Shown in pieces: positions 40,502-49,540 of a stretch of 64,000 nt of DNA. The stretch comes from Dyadobacter sp. SG02 (GTDB lineage Bacteria; Bacteroidota; Bacteroidia; Cytophagales; Spirosomataceae). The notes beneath the pieces are model-generated. The model worked only from the letters and a program-made list of their open reading frames with translations. It made no database searches and was not told the DNA's origin. The DNA is taken from positions 124,001 to 188,000 of the forward strand of contig NZ_FNYL01000009.1 in assembly GCF_900109045.1 (NCBI RefSeq), in the 5' to 3' direction. The first letter of the stretch is position 1, and each line of letters opens with the position of its first letter. A program made the position numbers and the translations under genes.

Positions 40502-43117
40502 TCAGTGCCTGATCAGAATTGTGCTCCTGGCCCATTCTCCCTGCCTGGTTAGTACTTGAAGGATGTAAACACCGTCCGCAAAATCCCGGATACTTATAGT
40601 GTCGCCCGCTGTCACTTTTACCGTCGTCCCCGAGCTATTCGTCAATACAAGCCGCTTGATTTCCCCACCATCCGGCAAACTCACTTGTAAAAAGTCGCTT
40701 GTCGGATTCGGATATACGCCCAGGGTAACGCTGCTGTATGTACGCACCTGACTGAGATGGCTGAATGCAAAGCTTTCGTCGGCGTCGATTATTTTCAGTC
40801 GGTAGTAATTAACTCCGGAAAAAGGTGCGGAATCGGTGAGTTGATAATTTGTCAACTCCGTGCTTTGGCTGGCGGCCGATACCGTACCGATCTTCTGCCA
40901 GTTTTTTGCATTGTAGCTTCTGTACACTTCGAAACGCGCGCTATTGGTTTCGGACGTAGTCTGCCAACGCAGGTCTACGGTCGCCCCTTCGCGGGTTGCC
41001 GTAAAGCCGATTAGTGTAACAGGCAGGGGCTTCATCCATCTGACGACATAGTTGCCCGCCGTGCCGGCGCTCGATGCATTGTCAAGGAAATTATAGGCAA
41101 AACCAAGGGAAGTACTACCAATGCTGGTGAATTTTAACTGCAAAAGCGCCGGATCATAATGTGCGATCGTATCCCCATCGGCGAGCGCAATTCCATTGTA
41201 ATAGAGTTCATTGCCATTCATTCCACTCAGGTCGCTAATTATCAGGATTTTGCCAGTCGTGAGCTGGCCGTCCTCAGGGTCGGTTGCGCTGAGCGGCCCG
41301 GGCGAGTCGGCGGCGCCGGTTCCGTTCAATGGTAACAAGCTATTCAAAGCGGGTGTCGGGATATCAAATGAATAGCTATCGCTCACCGGCGGCTGTTGAA
41401 CCGCGAAATTGGCTTCGCTCAGGATTTGTCCGGCAGTGAGGGTAACAGGCAATATCTGATTAATAATGCCGTCACTACCCGCGCCTGCACCGAGATTTTC
41501 CCCTGTCGCGACGAAATTTGCCGGCAGTGACGAACCAGTCGCCGGAGTTCCCGGAATACCCGCCTGACTGGTAAGATGTAAGTTGTAATCGCCCACCAGC
41601 TGTCCGCCAAAAGCATAGCGCCCGTCCGATCCCACTGGCGCAGAATCGACCACATTGCCCAGGTTATCCACCAGATTGACATACAATACATTACTCAGAT
41701 TTGTCCCATTGCCATCTACGGTGCCGTTGCTGAGTCCGTTAGCGTCTTGGAATACATTCCCGGAAATCGTCGCGGTGGCCCACAATGCGTAATCCTCCAC
41801 CTCGCCGTTGGTCGCGCCGGAATTGGGGTTCAGGATCGTGTCGGTGCTCACGCGGACGCGGACGAAGAACGGTTTTAACGGATTTGGATGGGTAGAGAGA
41901 CCCGTCCAGGTAAATGTAGCCGTCGTAGCCGAAGCCGGCAGCGTTTCCAGCACTGCTTCCGACGGATCAAAAAGCCCGTTCTGGTTCCAGTCGATCCAAC
42001 CGCCGAGATTGGTGGGTTGGCCTGTATTATTGGTTATGGGAATAGTGAGTGTATAAGTGCCGCTGCCGTCATAATCCGGGACGGTTGTCGCGCCGTCGAC
42101 ATCGGCGGTTGGACTGAAATGGTTGAGACCTCCATCCGCATCCGGGAGCAAATTGATGTATACATTGGCGGTAGGAGTGATCAAAGAGGCCGCAGTCTGC
42201 GAGGCAACGGAATAGACGCCGTCCGTCGTAATAGGCGTGCCGTTGAGCACGAGGTCATCAATATAATGGATCGCTTCACCGTAAGACTCGGGCGCATCGC
42301 CGTAATCAAAAGGTGCTACAAACCCCAGCGCCAGGGCCGTTCTCCCCTGCCCCTGCATCTGGACGTCGGCCAGGGTTTTCGTTCCCTGGGCATACATGAC
42401 CGCCTGCACGCCCATGTTCCGCACCAGGTTATTATAGAGTTTGAAAAACTTGCCGCCATCGCCAATTTCCAGCTTGTAGTTGTTGGGGTTTTGTCCAATG
42501 GACGCCGCGTCGTTCCGCACGTCCAGGATTTGCCAGCCCGTGGTCCCGTTGGTTTTGGCCGAAATATACTCGGTACCCACATTATCGGACGCCATGGATT
42601 CGGCGTCGGCGATCACCATTCCGGGATAATTCAGGTCGGTCCACACGCCATTGATCTGCATTTGCAATTTCAAATCGATATCAAATTCGATCACCCCGCC
42701 TTTGTAGGACCCCGGGTCGGGTGAAATGTAGGTGGCCATACCAATCGGGTTCACGCCCGGGTACATGAGCTGCAATCCGTCGCCGAGCGAGGAAGTGCCG
42801 TTACCCACATAGGTACCCGACGTGTAAGGTGCGACAGTCAGCGTGCCGCTCGTGGGCAGCACCGGCCTTTCGATGTTCGACATTTGGCCTACTACCCTCA
42901 CAAATCCGGGTTCGAGGTCCCAGATGTACGTACCGGCCACAATATTGGTGGAGGTAAACCCGGCTGGAAAGCTGGTCAGCGAAGGCCCTCCCCAGGCCAG
43001 CCAGAATATCTTGTTCTGATGTATCCCGGTACCGGTACCATCGGCGTATTGTGCGTGAGCCACTTGTGCAAAAGACATAATGCCCCCTGTCAAAAAACCT
43101 AGTAAAAGTTTTTTCAT
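40502..43117 (-). CDS. T9SS surface protein with GEVED and SdrD-like domains
   Basis: An 871-residue secreted protein. After the signal peptide (ends AHAQ) comes a beta-rich N-terminal domain, then FDYGDAPESYG (about residue 270), a GEVED domain (GWIDWNQNGLFDPSEAV ... GEVEDYAL, about 380-470), an SdrD/CNA-B-like module (ISGNVFQDANGLSNG) like those of the giant protein, a fibronectin-like segment (LPVTLIGFTATREG, TTSETNSARFEVYRS) and a T9SS type A sorting domain (YPNPTSDFLQV ... GVYILQVLTRQGEWARSTILI). These domains occur in adhesins and large surface proteins. It ends 56 bases from the stop of the lipoprotein and is convergent with it. Confidence 0.93.
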   Translation of the reverse strand: MKKLLLGFLTGGIMSFAQVAHAQYADGTGTGIHQNKIFWLAWGGPSLTSFPAGFTSTNIVAGTYIWDLEPGFVRVVGQMSNIERPVLPTSGTLTVAPYTSGTYVGNGTSSLGDGLQLMYPGVNPIGMATYISPDPGSYKGGVIEFDIDLKLQMQINGVWTDLNYPGMVIADAESMASDNVGTEYISAKTNGTTGWQILDVRNDAASIGQNPNNYKLEIGDGGKFFKLYNNLVRNMGVQAVMYAQGTKTLADVQMQGQGRTALALGFVAPFDYGDAPESYGEAIHYIDDLVLNGTPITTDGVYSVASQTAASLITPTANVYINLLPDADGGLNHFSPTADVDGATTVPDYDGSGTYTLTIPITNNTGQPTNLGGWIDWNQNGLFDPSEAVLETLPASATTATFTWTGLSTHPNPLKPFFVRVRVSTDTILNPNSGATNGEVEDYALWATATISGNVFQDANGLSNGTVDGNGTNLSNVLYVNLVDNLGNVVDSAPVGSDGRYAFGGQLVGDYNLHLTSQAGIPGTPATGSSLPANFVATGENLGAGAGSDGIINQILPVTLTAGQILSEANFAVQQPPVSDSYSFDIPTPALNSLLPLNGTGAADSPGPLSATDPEDGQLTTGKILIISDLSGMNGNELYYNGIALADGDTIAHYDPALLQLKFTSIGSTSLGFAYNFLDNASSAGTAGNYVVRWMKPLPVTLIGFTATREGATVDLRWQTTSETNSARFEVYRSYNAKNWQKIGTVSAASQSTELTNYQLTDSAPFSGVNYYRLKIIDADESFAFSHLSQVRTYSSVTLGVYPNPTSDFLQVSLPDGGEIKRLVLTNSSGTTVKVTAGDTISIRDFADGVYILQVLTRQGEWARSTILIRH

Positions 43118-43164
43118 CGATCAATTCAGTAAATGTGATTGGAAAAATGAAGTGTTCAAATCAG

Positions 43165-43186
43165 GTCTCCCGGAATCCCGGGAGAC
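43165..43186 (-). promoter_or_regulatory. Leader hairpin before the 871-aa surface gene
   Basis: GTCTCCCGG (43165-43173) pairs perfectly with CCGGGAGAC (43178-43186) around AATC, 48 bases upstream of the start on the minus strand. It has no T run. It may be an mRNA 5' stabiliser or part of a terminator of upstream readthrough. Confidence 0.45.
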
Positions 43187-43428
43187 TGACCTTCGCGTTA
43201 GTCACCATGCCCTTTCAGCATGGTAGCCCCCTGGTATTTCAACTAACCTTACTCAACTATTATGCGGATACTTCTTCTGTTGTGTTTACAAAATTGGAGG
43301 AAATCGAAGGCTCACACAATACCGCTTTTATGGTATTTTCAGGGTTTTCCCTATCGAATTAATTGCATCGTAAAGCGAACTTTTTACCTGAAAAATAGCT
43401 GCACAAAGGGCTTGAAATACTAAAAAAC

Positions 43429-43457
43429 AACGGCTCCCGGGAAACCCGGAAGCCGTT
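43429..43457 (-). terminator. Terminator of the 353-aa T9SS gene
   Basis: The arms AACGGCT and CCGGG pair with CCCGG and AGCCGTT around an AAA loop, interrupted by one unpaired base. On the minus strand the stem is followed by TTGTTTTTTAG, a good U run, 80 bases after the stop at 43537. Confidence 0.8.
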
Positions 43458-43536
43458 TGTGCAACACCCACTCGCTGCGGGGATAGACGCTACTCAGCCG
43501 CATGCCGCTCATAAAGACTGTAATGGTAATTCAATG

Positions 43537-44598
43537 CTATTTTGCGACGACAAACTTGCCTGTTTGCTCGGTCCCGTCGTGCCGTTTTATCCGCAGGAGG
43601 TAAGTGCCATTCGCCAGTTGCCCGACATGCACGGCAGGTTTACTTACCTGTTTTATTTCAAACAAAACCCGCCCGTCGATATTCATGATCGACAATGAAG
43701 AAACCGGGGCGACTTTGTCTTCGTGAATGTAAAGCTCTGTCGAAACCGGGTTCGGAAAAAGCAACGAAATACCCATGTCGGTCAGCACACTGCGGATCGC
43801 ACTGAATGCGAAGGAGCCGTCGTAATCCACCATTTTCAGGCGGTAGTAATTATTGCCGTCCGATGGAGTAATATGTGCAAAGGTATAATGCAGGGTAGTG
43901 ACGCTCTTATGGCCGGACTCAACACTACCGATCGCTTTCCACCGCCTGCCGTCGACACTGTGCTGAATCTCGAAATGATCGCTATTGACCTCTTCCGCGG
44001 TAGACCAGGCAAGGTTCACTGTCCCACCTTCGTCGCGCGCATCGAAGGCCACTAACGTCACCGGCATTGCTCCTGTAATCGTTACCCCGGTTGCGGATGT
44101 ATTGTTGGGACTCATGTCAGACACTGTCGAAGGGCCAATCGCGGTTCCCGGCGCTGTGCCGCTGGCAAACTCGATCACCGAATTAACGGTCTCGGAGCTG
44201 ATGGTTTGGGCCAGTGGCGTGATGCTCAATGCAAACTCGCGGCATTCTCCGGCCGGAAGCGCGTCGGTGCCGTTCGACAGACGGATCTCAGACCCTGAAT
44301 TGGAAAGAATTGTCCAGCCGGCCGGCAGCCCGTTTTGAACGCCGTTTATGCTCACGCTGGCCGCCGGTACCGAAATACCGGGACGGATCTTATAAGCAGG
44401 TAATGTCCGGGTGCCGCCGTCGTTGTTGCAAACCGTTACCAAAATGGCGCAATCCGTTGCATCGAGCGGCCACAGGTCATCGTTGATGCCTGTTTGCTGC
44501 GCAATGATGTTGATCGACACGTCCTGCGCCACGGCCCGGGGCATTGCCCAAAGACCCGCAGCGACTACCAGGAGTACGTTGATGAAATATTTTCCCAT
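43537..44598 (-). CDS. T9SS type A sorting-domain protein, partner of the 1097-aa protein
   Basis: A 353-residue secreted protein with a signal peptide ending in AVAQ. The N-terminal 180 residues form a DUF11-like beta domain (ISINIIAQQTG, CAILVTVCNNDGGTRTLPAYKIRPG, SEIRLSNGTDALPAGE), then a fibronectin-like segment (MPVTLVAFDARDEG, WSTAEEVNSDHFEIQHS) and a T9SS type A sorting domain (FPNPVSTELYI ... GTYLLRIKRHDGTEQTGKFVV). It starts 12 bases after the stop of the 1097-aa gene, so the two are in one operon. It may anchor the larger partner at the surface (inference). Confidence 0.92.
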   Translation of the reverse strand: MGKYFINVLLVVAAGLWAMPRAVAQDVSINIIAQQTGINDDLWPLDATDCAILVTVCNNDGGTRTLPAYKIRPGISVPAASVSINGVQNGLPAGWTILSNSGSEIRLSNGTDALPAGECREFALSITPLAQTISSETVNSVIEFASGTAPGTAIGPSTVSDMSPNNTSATGVTITGAMPVTLVAFDARDEGGTVNLAWSTAEEVNSDHFEIQHSVDGRRWKAIGSVESGHKSVTTLHYTFAHITPSDGNNYYRLKMVDYDGSFAFSAIRSVLTDMGISLLFPNPVSTELYIHEDKVAPVSSLSIMNIDGRVLFEIKQVSKPAVHVGQLANGTYLLRIKRHDGTEQTGKFVVAK

Positions 44599-44610
44599 GT
44601 CTTTCTCCGA

Positions 44611-47600
44611 TTAGTTGGTGGTTATTTTGGAAACCGCTTGGTTGTTGCCGTCAAAAGTATCGCCTCCCGAGCCGGTGAGAATCGTGGCCGTAAGGTTTTG
44701 CGAACTGCTCGGCGCCGTGCCTGCTTTACGCGTGGCCGTAAGTCCGAGGATCGCCGTTCCGTTCGCCGCGATAGTCAGGCCGGGCTTCAACGTGATGGTA
44801 ATGAAGTTCGCATTCTCGCGAAAATTCCAGTTTCCGTTTTCATTGGCCGTTCCTCCGGCCACTGCCGAGCTGCCGGATACCCCCGATTGATCGGTAGCCG
44901 AAAGGGTAATCCCAGGCACTGCAAGGTCCCACCCGCTGAGTTTGTTGATCCGCACCGTTACTGCCGATGTGGTGGTTACGGCCAGTACTTCGTCGAGGCG
45001 TAAAATAAAGTCGCGGGCCTGGCCAGTGGAGAAACCGGTAGCATCCAGCTGAATGGCGATTTTCAGGTCGGGGTCGTTGCTGCCGGGGATGGACATTACC
45101 TCGTTAGACCTGGTCAAAGCGTAGCTCGAACACCGGCTGCTCGCATCGCCTTGGAGCATCACTGTATTGCGGATCGTATCCGCGCTGGCTTTGGTATCCA
45201 CCTGGAAAGTAATGGTTGAAATACCGGTCGGAATGGTCATTCCGTAAATAAACATCCCGTTTTCCTTTCCCGCGGTGCCATAGCTATTAGGGGTCCCGCC
45301 CATCGACGAGCTCAGGGAGCCGGCCACGAAATGTGCCTGGTCGCCTGCAAAGTCGGTCAGGGTTGCGCCGGTGACGGGCGAGCCACTGGTGTTTTCGAAC
45401 TGAACCGTGTAGGTCAGGATCACGTTCCCGGTTGCGGCGTCATACACATGCTTGTCGACGGTCTGCGTGATTTTCGGTAACACAGTTTGCGCAGACGGTG
45501 TGAAAGTAATGGTAGTGGGCTGGCAACCGGCATTGTCGCTCAAATCATCGCTAACGCCTGTTCCACCGCCCTGGACCGAAAAGGAAGTCTGGTGGTTATA
45601 GGTACCCGAGGCCCCGCCGGGCGAATATACCCTGGCATAAATCATATGTTCGCCCGGCGTGATCAGCGCGTCGGTAATGGTCAGCGTGCCTGTTTCGTCA
45701 TATGCATTAATAGATCCATAAGTAAGCCCCGGCGCATTCACGGTTCCTTTTACATAAGCCAGGACACCAATGTTGTCGGTGAGCGTAATGGTTTTGTTAT
45801 AACAACTTTTATTGATGATTTTCATTGCCAGGATCACCGAATCACAAGTCGCGGTGGAAGGCGCGTCATACCATCTGTCGATGTAAATATCATCCGGATT
45901 GATACAGGTTGCGGTGGCCGGCTTCTGGCAATTCAGGGTCATTTTCCCTATTGCAAGCTCCTGGAAGTATTTCGCGGACGTGCTGGACGCCTTTTTCCAA
46001 ATCACCTCTACCCTGTCGATCGGTTTGTCGAAACTCACATTGGTGAAGCTGTAAGGACTGTTGGGAACGTAATAATACCGCCCCGTTGCCGTATTGGCAT
46101 TCAATGTATAAGAATTGTACATTGAAGCGGTGTAGTAGGCGTTGTCACCGACTGCGGGACTCAATTTAGGCAAGATCAGCTGCGCACCGCAGTAGCCGAC
46201 GACGGTAACCTGATCGATGTTCTCGTACAACGCATCGATCCCCGCAATCTGGAAGCTGGGTTTGGTACCCTTTGAAAAGCGGATCTCCCAGGTCATATCG
46301 GAATTGGGGCCTGAAAGATTGTCGTAGCGGTATGCATAAGCCCAGTCACCGAAAGGCAGTGGCCAGTACGTGGGGTAATAAGCCGCGCCGTGCGGGTCTT
46401 TCAGCTCGTAGTTGACCACGATATCCCCGGCACCGCCCGAGGCATTCTGCGTGCGGATGGCGTTACCGTACAAAGGCGACGCATACGCAAGTCCCGGACT
46501 TGAAAACTGCGGCCCGCCGAGGCAGGAAATGCATGTGCCAGCGGTAACGGTGCCCGCGAACTTGAAGTAACTGGTAGCGGACGATGCAAAGTTGTATTTG
46601 AACTCCCAATCTGCGCCTATTTTAATGCCTTGGACATATTTGACATTTCCGTTAAAATCCGCCGCATCCCCTACCACCATGAAAACAGGTTCACCGCTCG
46701 CCAGGAAGGCAGCGATGTGCTCGCTGCTGTCAGGCAAAGTGATTTTGACCGAATCCACAATCCCCGTTTCCGTCAGCTTCCAGACGCGGTTCGTGAATGT
46801 ATTGATATTCGTCTCGGTATAGCACTGATTGGACGGAAAAATGTTGTTCAGGCTGTCGAGCCCGTTATCACCCACAATTTCGTATGCGCCGTCATTCGCG
46901 AATGTACCCGTATGCGCGGCGTTGCTCGCGGCAATCTGGTTTTGCAAACCGATGGTCAGCTCGTAACCTGCATGTACGCTGCGCGACTGCTTCTGTTGCA
47001 GTGCTTCCGACGACTCCCATCCGATACTGGTAACCCGGTTTTTGTAAACGTCGGCTATGCTGTACAACACGGCACCCGATGGCGAAATGTAGTCATGGAT
47101 TAACGTAACGCCATATTTGATCGCCAGATAAGTATTGACCTTACGCTTTTCGTCTGTCGTCAGGTCCCTTTCATAGCCAATCACTTCGGGTATCGTCGCA
47201 TTGGCTATCCTGCCAAAATTTTCTCCGAGCTGCGAACCCTGGTTCCCTTTTATGGAAGATGCAAGAACCGCCGACTGTCCCTGGGAAACGCTGGTGCCGT
47301 TTACTCCTGTGAAATAGTTGCTGCCTACTGTCCACGAGTAGCTGTCCAGGTTAACCTGCTTGTCAAGGTTATCTGCGGCCGGTCTTGCTGCTACGCCGAA
47401 GTTTCCGCTCACGCCGTCATAAACCCACGTCATGTAATTGTAGGTTGCATTGTCGTTGTAAGTGGATAAAACGGGGTTATAGGCGACAGCTGCGGTGGCT
47501 GTCGTAGTGGTACCTCCGAGGCCCAGGGACACGGCCGTATTGGCTGGCACCTGGTCGGAATTGAACCGGGTCATAATAAAAAAAGACCCATTGGTGCTGG

Positions 47601-47904
47601 CCGCCGTGAATGGACGCCCGGTAGGCACTACCATGAACTTTGCCGACGCAGAGGTCTCTCCTCCAAAGTCCACAGCCGGATTGAAATTGAACAGCGCACT
47701 CGCGGGAACTGCGGTGGGTTGCTTCCCTGCATTCGTCTGCGTGTAGGTGTTACCGGCAGTCGACTTGTCGGTCCAGGCCGACGGCGTGAATCCGTCGTCC
47801 GCTTTCAGCCATATCCGCAGGTTGGCCGACACCCCGCCGGGCGACTGGCCGAACGACGGCGACACCGCGGACAGAAACAGCATTAATCGGAATAGTGTTT
47901 TCAT
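44611..47904 (-). CDS. Large secreted protein with DUF8202-like and DUF11-like domains, no sorting domain
   Basis: A 1097-residue secreted protein. Signal peptide residues 1-19 end in SFGQ. The beginning reads GVSANLRIWLKADDGF, then a LamG-like region and the stretch INTFTNRVWKLTETG..., typical of Bacteroidetes DUF8202-type surface proteins (name given with moderate certainty). Further on is a cysteine-containing region (about 440-700) and DUF11-like repeats (NVILTYTVQFENTSGSPVTGATLTDF). The C-terminus (SGGDTFDGNNQAVSKITTN) has no T9SS sorting domain. The next gene, 12 bases downstream, encodes a small protein with one. The first half shares no clear repeat with the giant protein. Confidence 0.88.
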   Translation of the reverse strand: MKTLFRLMLFLSAVSPSFGQSPGGVSANLRIWLKADDGFTPSAWTDKSTAGNTYTQTNAGKQPTAVPASALFNFNPAVDFGGETSASAKFMVVPTGRPFTAASTNGSFFIMTRFNSDQVPANTAVSLGLGGTTTTATAAVAYNPVLSTYNDNATYNYMTWVYDGVSGNFGVAARPAADNLDKQVNLDSYSWTVGSNYFTGVNGTSVSQGQSAVLASSIKGNQGSQLGENFGRIANATIPEVIGYERDLTTDEKRKVNTYLAIKYGVTLIHDYISPSGAVLYSIADVYKNRVTSIGWESSEALQQKQSRSVHAGYELTIGLQNQIAASNAAHTGTFANDGAYEIVGDNGLDSLNNIFPSNQCYTETNINTFTNRVWKLTETGIVDSVKITLPDSSEHIAAFLASGEPVFMVVGDAADFNGNVKYVQGIKIGADWEFKYNFASSATSYFKFAGTVTAGTCISCLGGPQFSSPGLAYASPLYGNAIRTQNASGGAGDIVVNYELKDPHGAAYYPTYWPLPFGDWAYAYRYDNLSGPNSDMTWEIRFSKGTKPSFQIAGIDALYENIDQVTVVGYCGAQLILPKLSPAVGDNAYYTASMYNSYTLNANTATGRYYYVPNSPYSFTNVSFDKPIDRVEVIWKKASSTSAKYFQELAIGKMTLNCQKPATATCINPDDIYIDRWYDAPSTATCDSVILAMKIINKSCYNKTITLTDNIGVLAYVKGTVNAPGLTYGSINAYDETGTLTITDALITPGEHMIYARVYSPGGASGTYNHQTSFSVQGGGTGVSDDLSDNAGCQPTTITFTPSAQTVLPKITQTVDKHVYDAATGNVILTYTVQFENTSGSPVTGATLTDFAGDQAHFVAGSLSSSMGGTPNSYGTAGKENGMFIYGMTIPTGISTITFQVDTKASADTIRNTVMLQGDASSRCSSYALTRSNEVMSIPGSNDPDLKIAIQLDATGFSTGQARDFILRLDEVLAVTTTSAVTVRINKLSGWDLAVPGITLSATDQSGVSGSSAVAGGTANENGNWNFRENANFITITLKPGLTIAANGTAILGLTATRKAGTAPSSSQNLTATILTGSGGDTFDGNNQAVSKITTN

Positions 47905-47962
47905 ATAGATACATAGTTGGTAAACAGTTGAAAAAACTCAGTCGCGGAGCATAACCACGTGT

Positions 47963-48352
47963 CTACCGGGAAACAGTCGATGCTCCGTCCAGCACGTCCT
48001 GCACGACCCTTTTCAGCTCCGCAACGCCGGAATCCTTTGAGAGATAGTTGGTAACACCGATTCTGATATAATCAGCAAGCATTGCAAAATCGGCTTTTTC
48101 GTCATAAAAAATCACTCTACGAAGGTCGAAAAGCAACTTCACCATCATGATGAGCGGTACGTTGGATTCATATTGGCGCTGCCCGAGGGCAACGATTAGT
48201 ATGTCGGGTTTGAGGCCGGGATGATCTTGTAAAAAACTCTGAAAATCGTCGCTGCTGGTGATCGAAACGTCGTCCAGTAATCCATCCAGAAACAACGTCA
48301 ATCCTTGCCTGAGCACAGGGTATCTATCGATAATTGCAATAGTAGGTTTCAT
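47963..48352 (-). CDS. Stand-alone degenerate receiver domain (pseudo-receiver)
   Basis: A 129-residue protein with the receiver fold and no DNA-binding domain. The acidic pair is Asp9-Arg10 (IIDRYP), and the phosphorylation position holds Ala55 (ILIVALGQ) instead of Asp. The Lys in NYLSKDSG is kept. Its best relatives in this window are the N-terminal halves of the NarL-type regulators, so it looks like such a regulator that lost its output domain. It lies 58 bases upstream of the 1097-aa surface gene on the same strand, and may act as a protein-interaction regulator or be a decaying gene. Confidence 0.82.
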   Translation of the reverse strand: MKPTIAIIDRYPVLRQGLTLFLDGLLDDVSITSSDDFQSFLQDHPGLKPDILIVALGQRQYESNVPLIMMVKLLFDLRRVIFYDEKADFAMLADYIRIGVTNYLSKDSGVAELKRVVQDVLDGASTVSR

Positions 48353-48490
48353 GTTAATGCTGATGTCACTGCCTTGGCAGATATTGAGAGGATGGCTGAT
48401 ATTTCAACACTTCATTAGTGACCGGCAAGACAAAGGTCAATCAAAAAAACAGTCCGGGAAATACGCTAAAAAGTGTATTTTTAAATCCAT

Positions 48491-48512
48491 TAATACCTCA
48501 AACAGGGTATTG
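48491..48512. promoter_or_regulatory. 22-bp palindrome upstream of the response regulator gene
   Basis: AATACCTC at 48492-48499 and CAGGGTATTG at 48503-48512 form an imperfect inverted repeat (AATACC/GGTATT). 18 of 22 bases match the site at 49418-49439. It ends 82 bases before the start at 48595. More CAATACCC copies follow at 48565. Probably a binding site shared by both genes (inference). Confidence 0.6.
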
Positions 48513-48594
48513 CCGGTCTTACGGGTTATTACGTACTTGGCCCTGCGATCAGGCATGTCCCTAGTCAATACCCATACCCACAAGCACCCCTTCC

Positions 48595-49242
48595 ATGGAA
48601 AGAAATTTACTTAATTTCGACGTTGCAGTCGTTTTTGACGATCATCAGCTGTTTTCTACATCTTTTTCGATGCTGCTCGAAAGGATGGGCATATTTTCGG
48701 CCGTCTACACATTTACGAGTGAGACCGACGTACGTTCTTTTTTTATACAAACAACCTTCCGTCATGTGTGCTTTTTCCTTGACTACTACATCCCCGGCTG
48801 TAATTCATTGTTCCTCGTCTCGGATATCCGGCGTTATTGCCCCGGTACACGTATCGTGATCGTGACCAGTGTTACGAATCCTGTGGTTTTGAAACAGGCG
48901 CTGCTCTACAAAGTGGATGGGTTTATCAGCAAAATCGACGATGCGGATGAAGTCGTCAACGGGTTACGGGCTATTTCGGCTCAGAAAGTTTTCTTTTCAA
49001 GAACCATTACGTGCATTCTGGAGACGGAGCCGGATACGAACATCGCTTTTTCCCCGCGCGAGCTGGAAGTACTGAAATGTTTTTCCAATACACACACCGT
49101 CGAACAAATCGCCGACAGGCTCAATATCAGCAAGCACACGGTACTGACCCACAAGAAAAACCTGCTGGCCAAATCCGGGTTTCATACGGTGAGGGAACTC
49201 GTGGCATATGGACTAAAATCGGGGCTTATCACTTCCGATTGA
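48595..49242 (+). CDS. NarL/LuxR-type response regulator
   Basis: A 215-residue regulator with an intact receiver (Asp15-Asp16 in VFDDHQ, Asp63 in FFLDYYIPG, Lys in GFISKIDD) and a LuxR helix-turn-helix (FSPRELEVLKCFSNTHTVEQIADRLNISKHTVLTHKKNLLAKSGF). It is followed 298 bases later by a HisKA_3-type sensor kinase on the same strand, the natural partner. A 22-bp palindrome stands upstream of both genes. It is more distant in sequence from the paired regulators at 28980-30285 and 58138-59405. Confidence 0.94.
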   Translation: MERNLLNFDVAVVFDDHQLFSTSFSMLLERMGIFSAVYTFTSETDVRSFFIQTTFRHVCFFLDYYIPGCNSLFLVSDIRRYCPGTRIVIVTSVTNPVVLKQALLYKVDGFISKIDDADEVVNGLRAISAQKVFFSRTITCILETEPDTNIAFSPRELEVLKCFSNTHTVEQIADRLNISKHTVLTHKKNLLAKSGFHTVRELVAYGLKSGLITSD

Positions 49243-49417
49243 GCGATTTCGCTCTCAATACGCTCTCATTTTAAGGATTTTGAAACATCCCCTGAAACTA
49301 CCTGCCCTTTCTACCGGAATGGAATATACGCACTTCAAGTATTTCATAATTTTACAGGGATCTGAATGCGGGGCATTTATGCCAAAAAGCAAATCTATCC
49401 CTGTCAGAGGTCCGGCA

Positions 49418-49439
49418 CAATACCTCGTTCAGGGTATTG
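49418..49439. promoter_or_regulatory. 22-bp palindrome upstream of the sensor kinase gene
   Basis: CAATACCTC at 49418-49426 and CAGGGTATTG at 49430-49439 match the site at 48491-48512 in 18 of 22 bases and form the inverted repeat CAATACC/GGTATTG. A second inverted repeat, ACAGGGAT (49354-49361) / ATCCCTGT (49397-49404), lies just before it. It ends 101 bases before the gene. Confidence 0.6.
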
Positions 49440-49540
49440 TGCGCAATGGCTGGTCATCTTACATTAGGAAAAATAAATTCTCAAATTCCCGAACCACTAT
49501 TGCGAGGGATCCGCAGAAATAAAAATTAACGCATCCGAAA

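Larger units (their letters stand above)
43118..43536. other. Intergenic region with two CCCGG hairpins
   Basis: About 420 bases without a credible gene. A hairpin GTCTCCCGG/CCGGGAGAC stands at 43165-43186, in the likely leader of the 871-aa gene. The terminator of the next gene stands at 43429-43457. The left half also has direct and inverted AAT-rich stretches without clear meaning. Confidence 0.5.
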
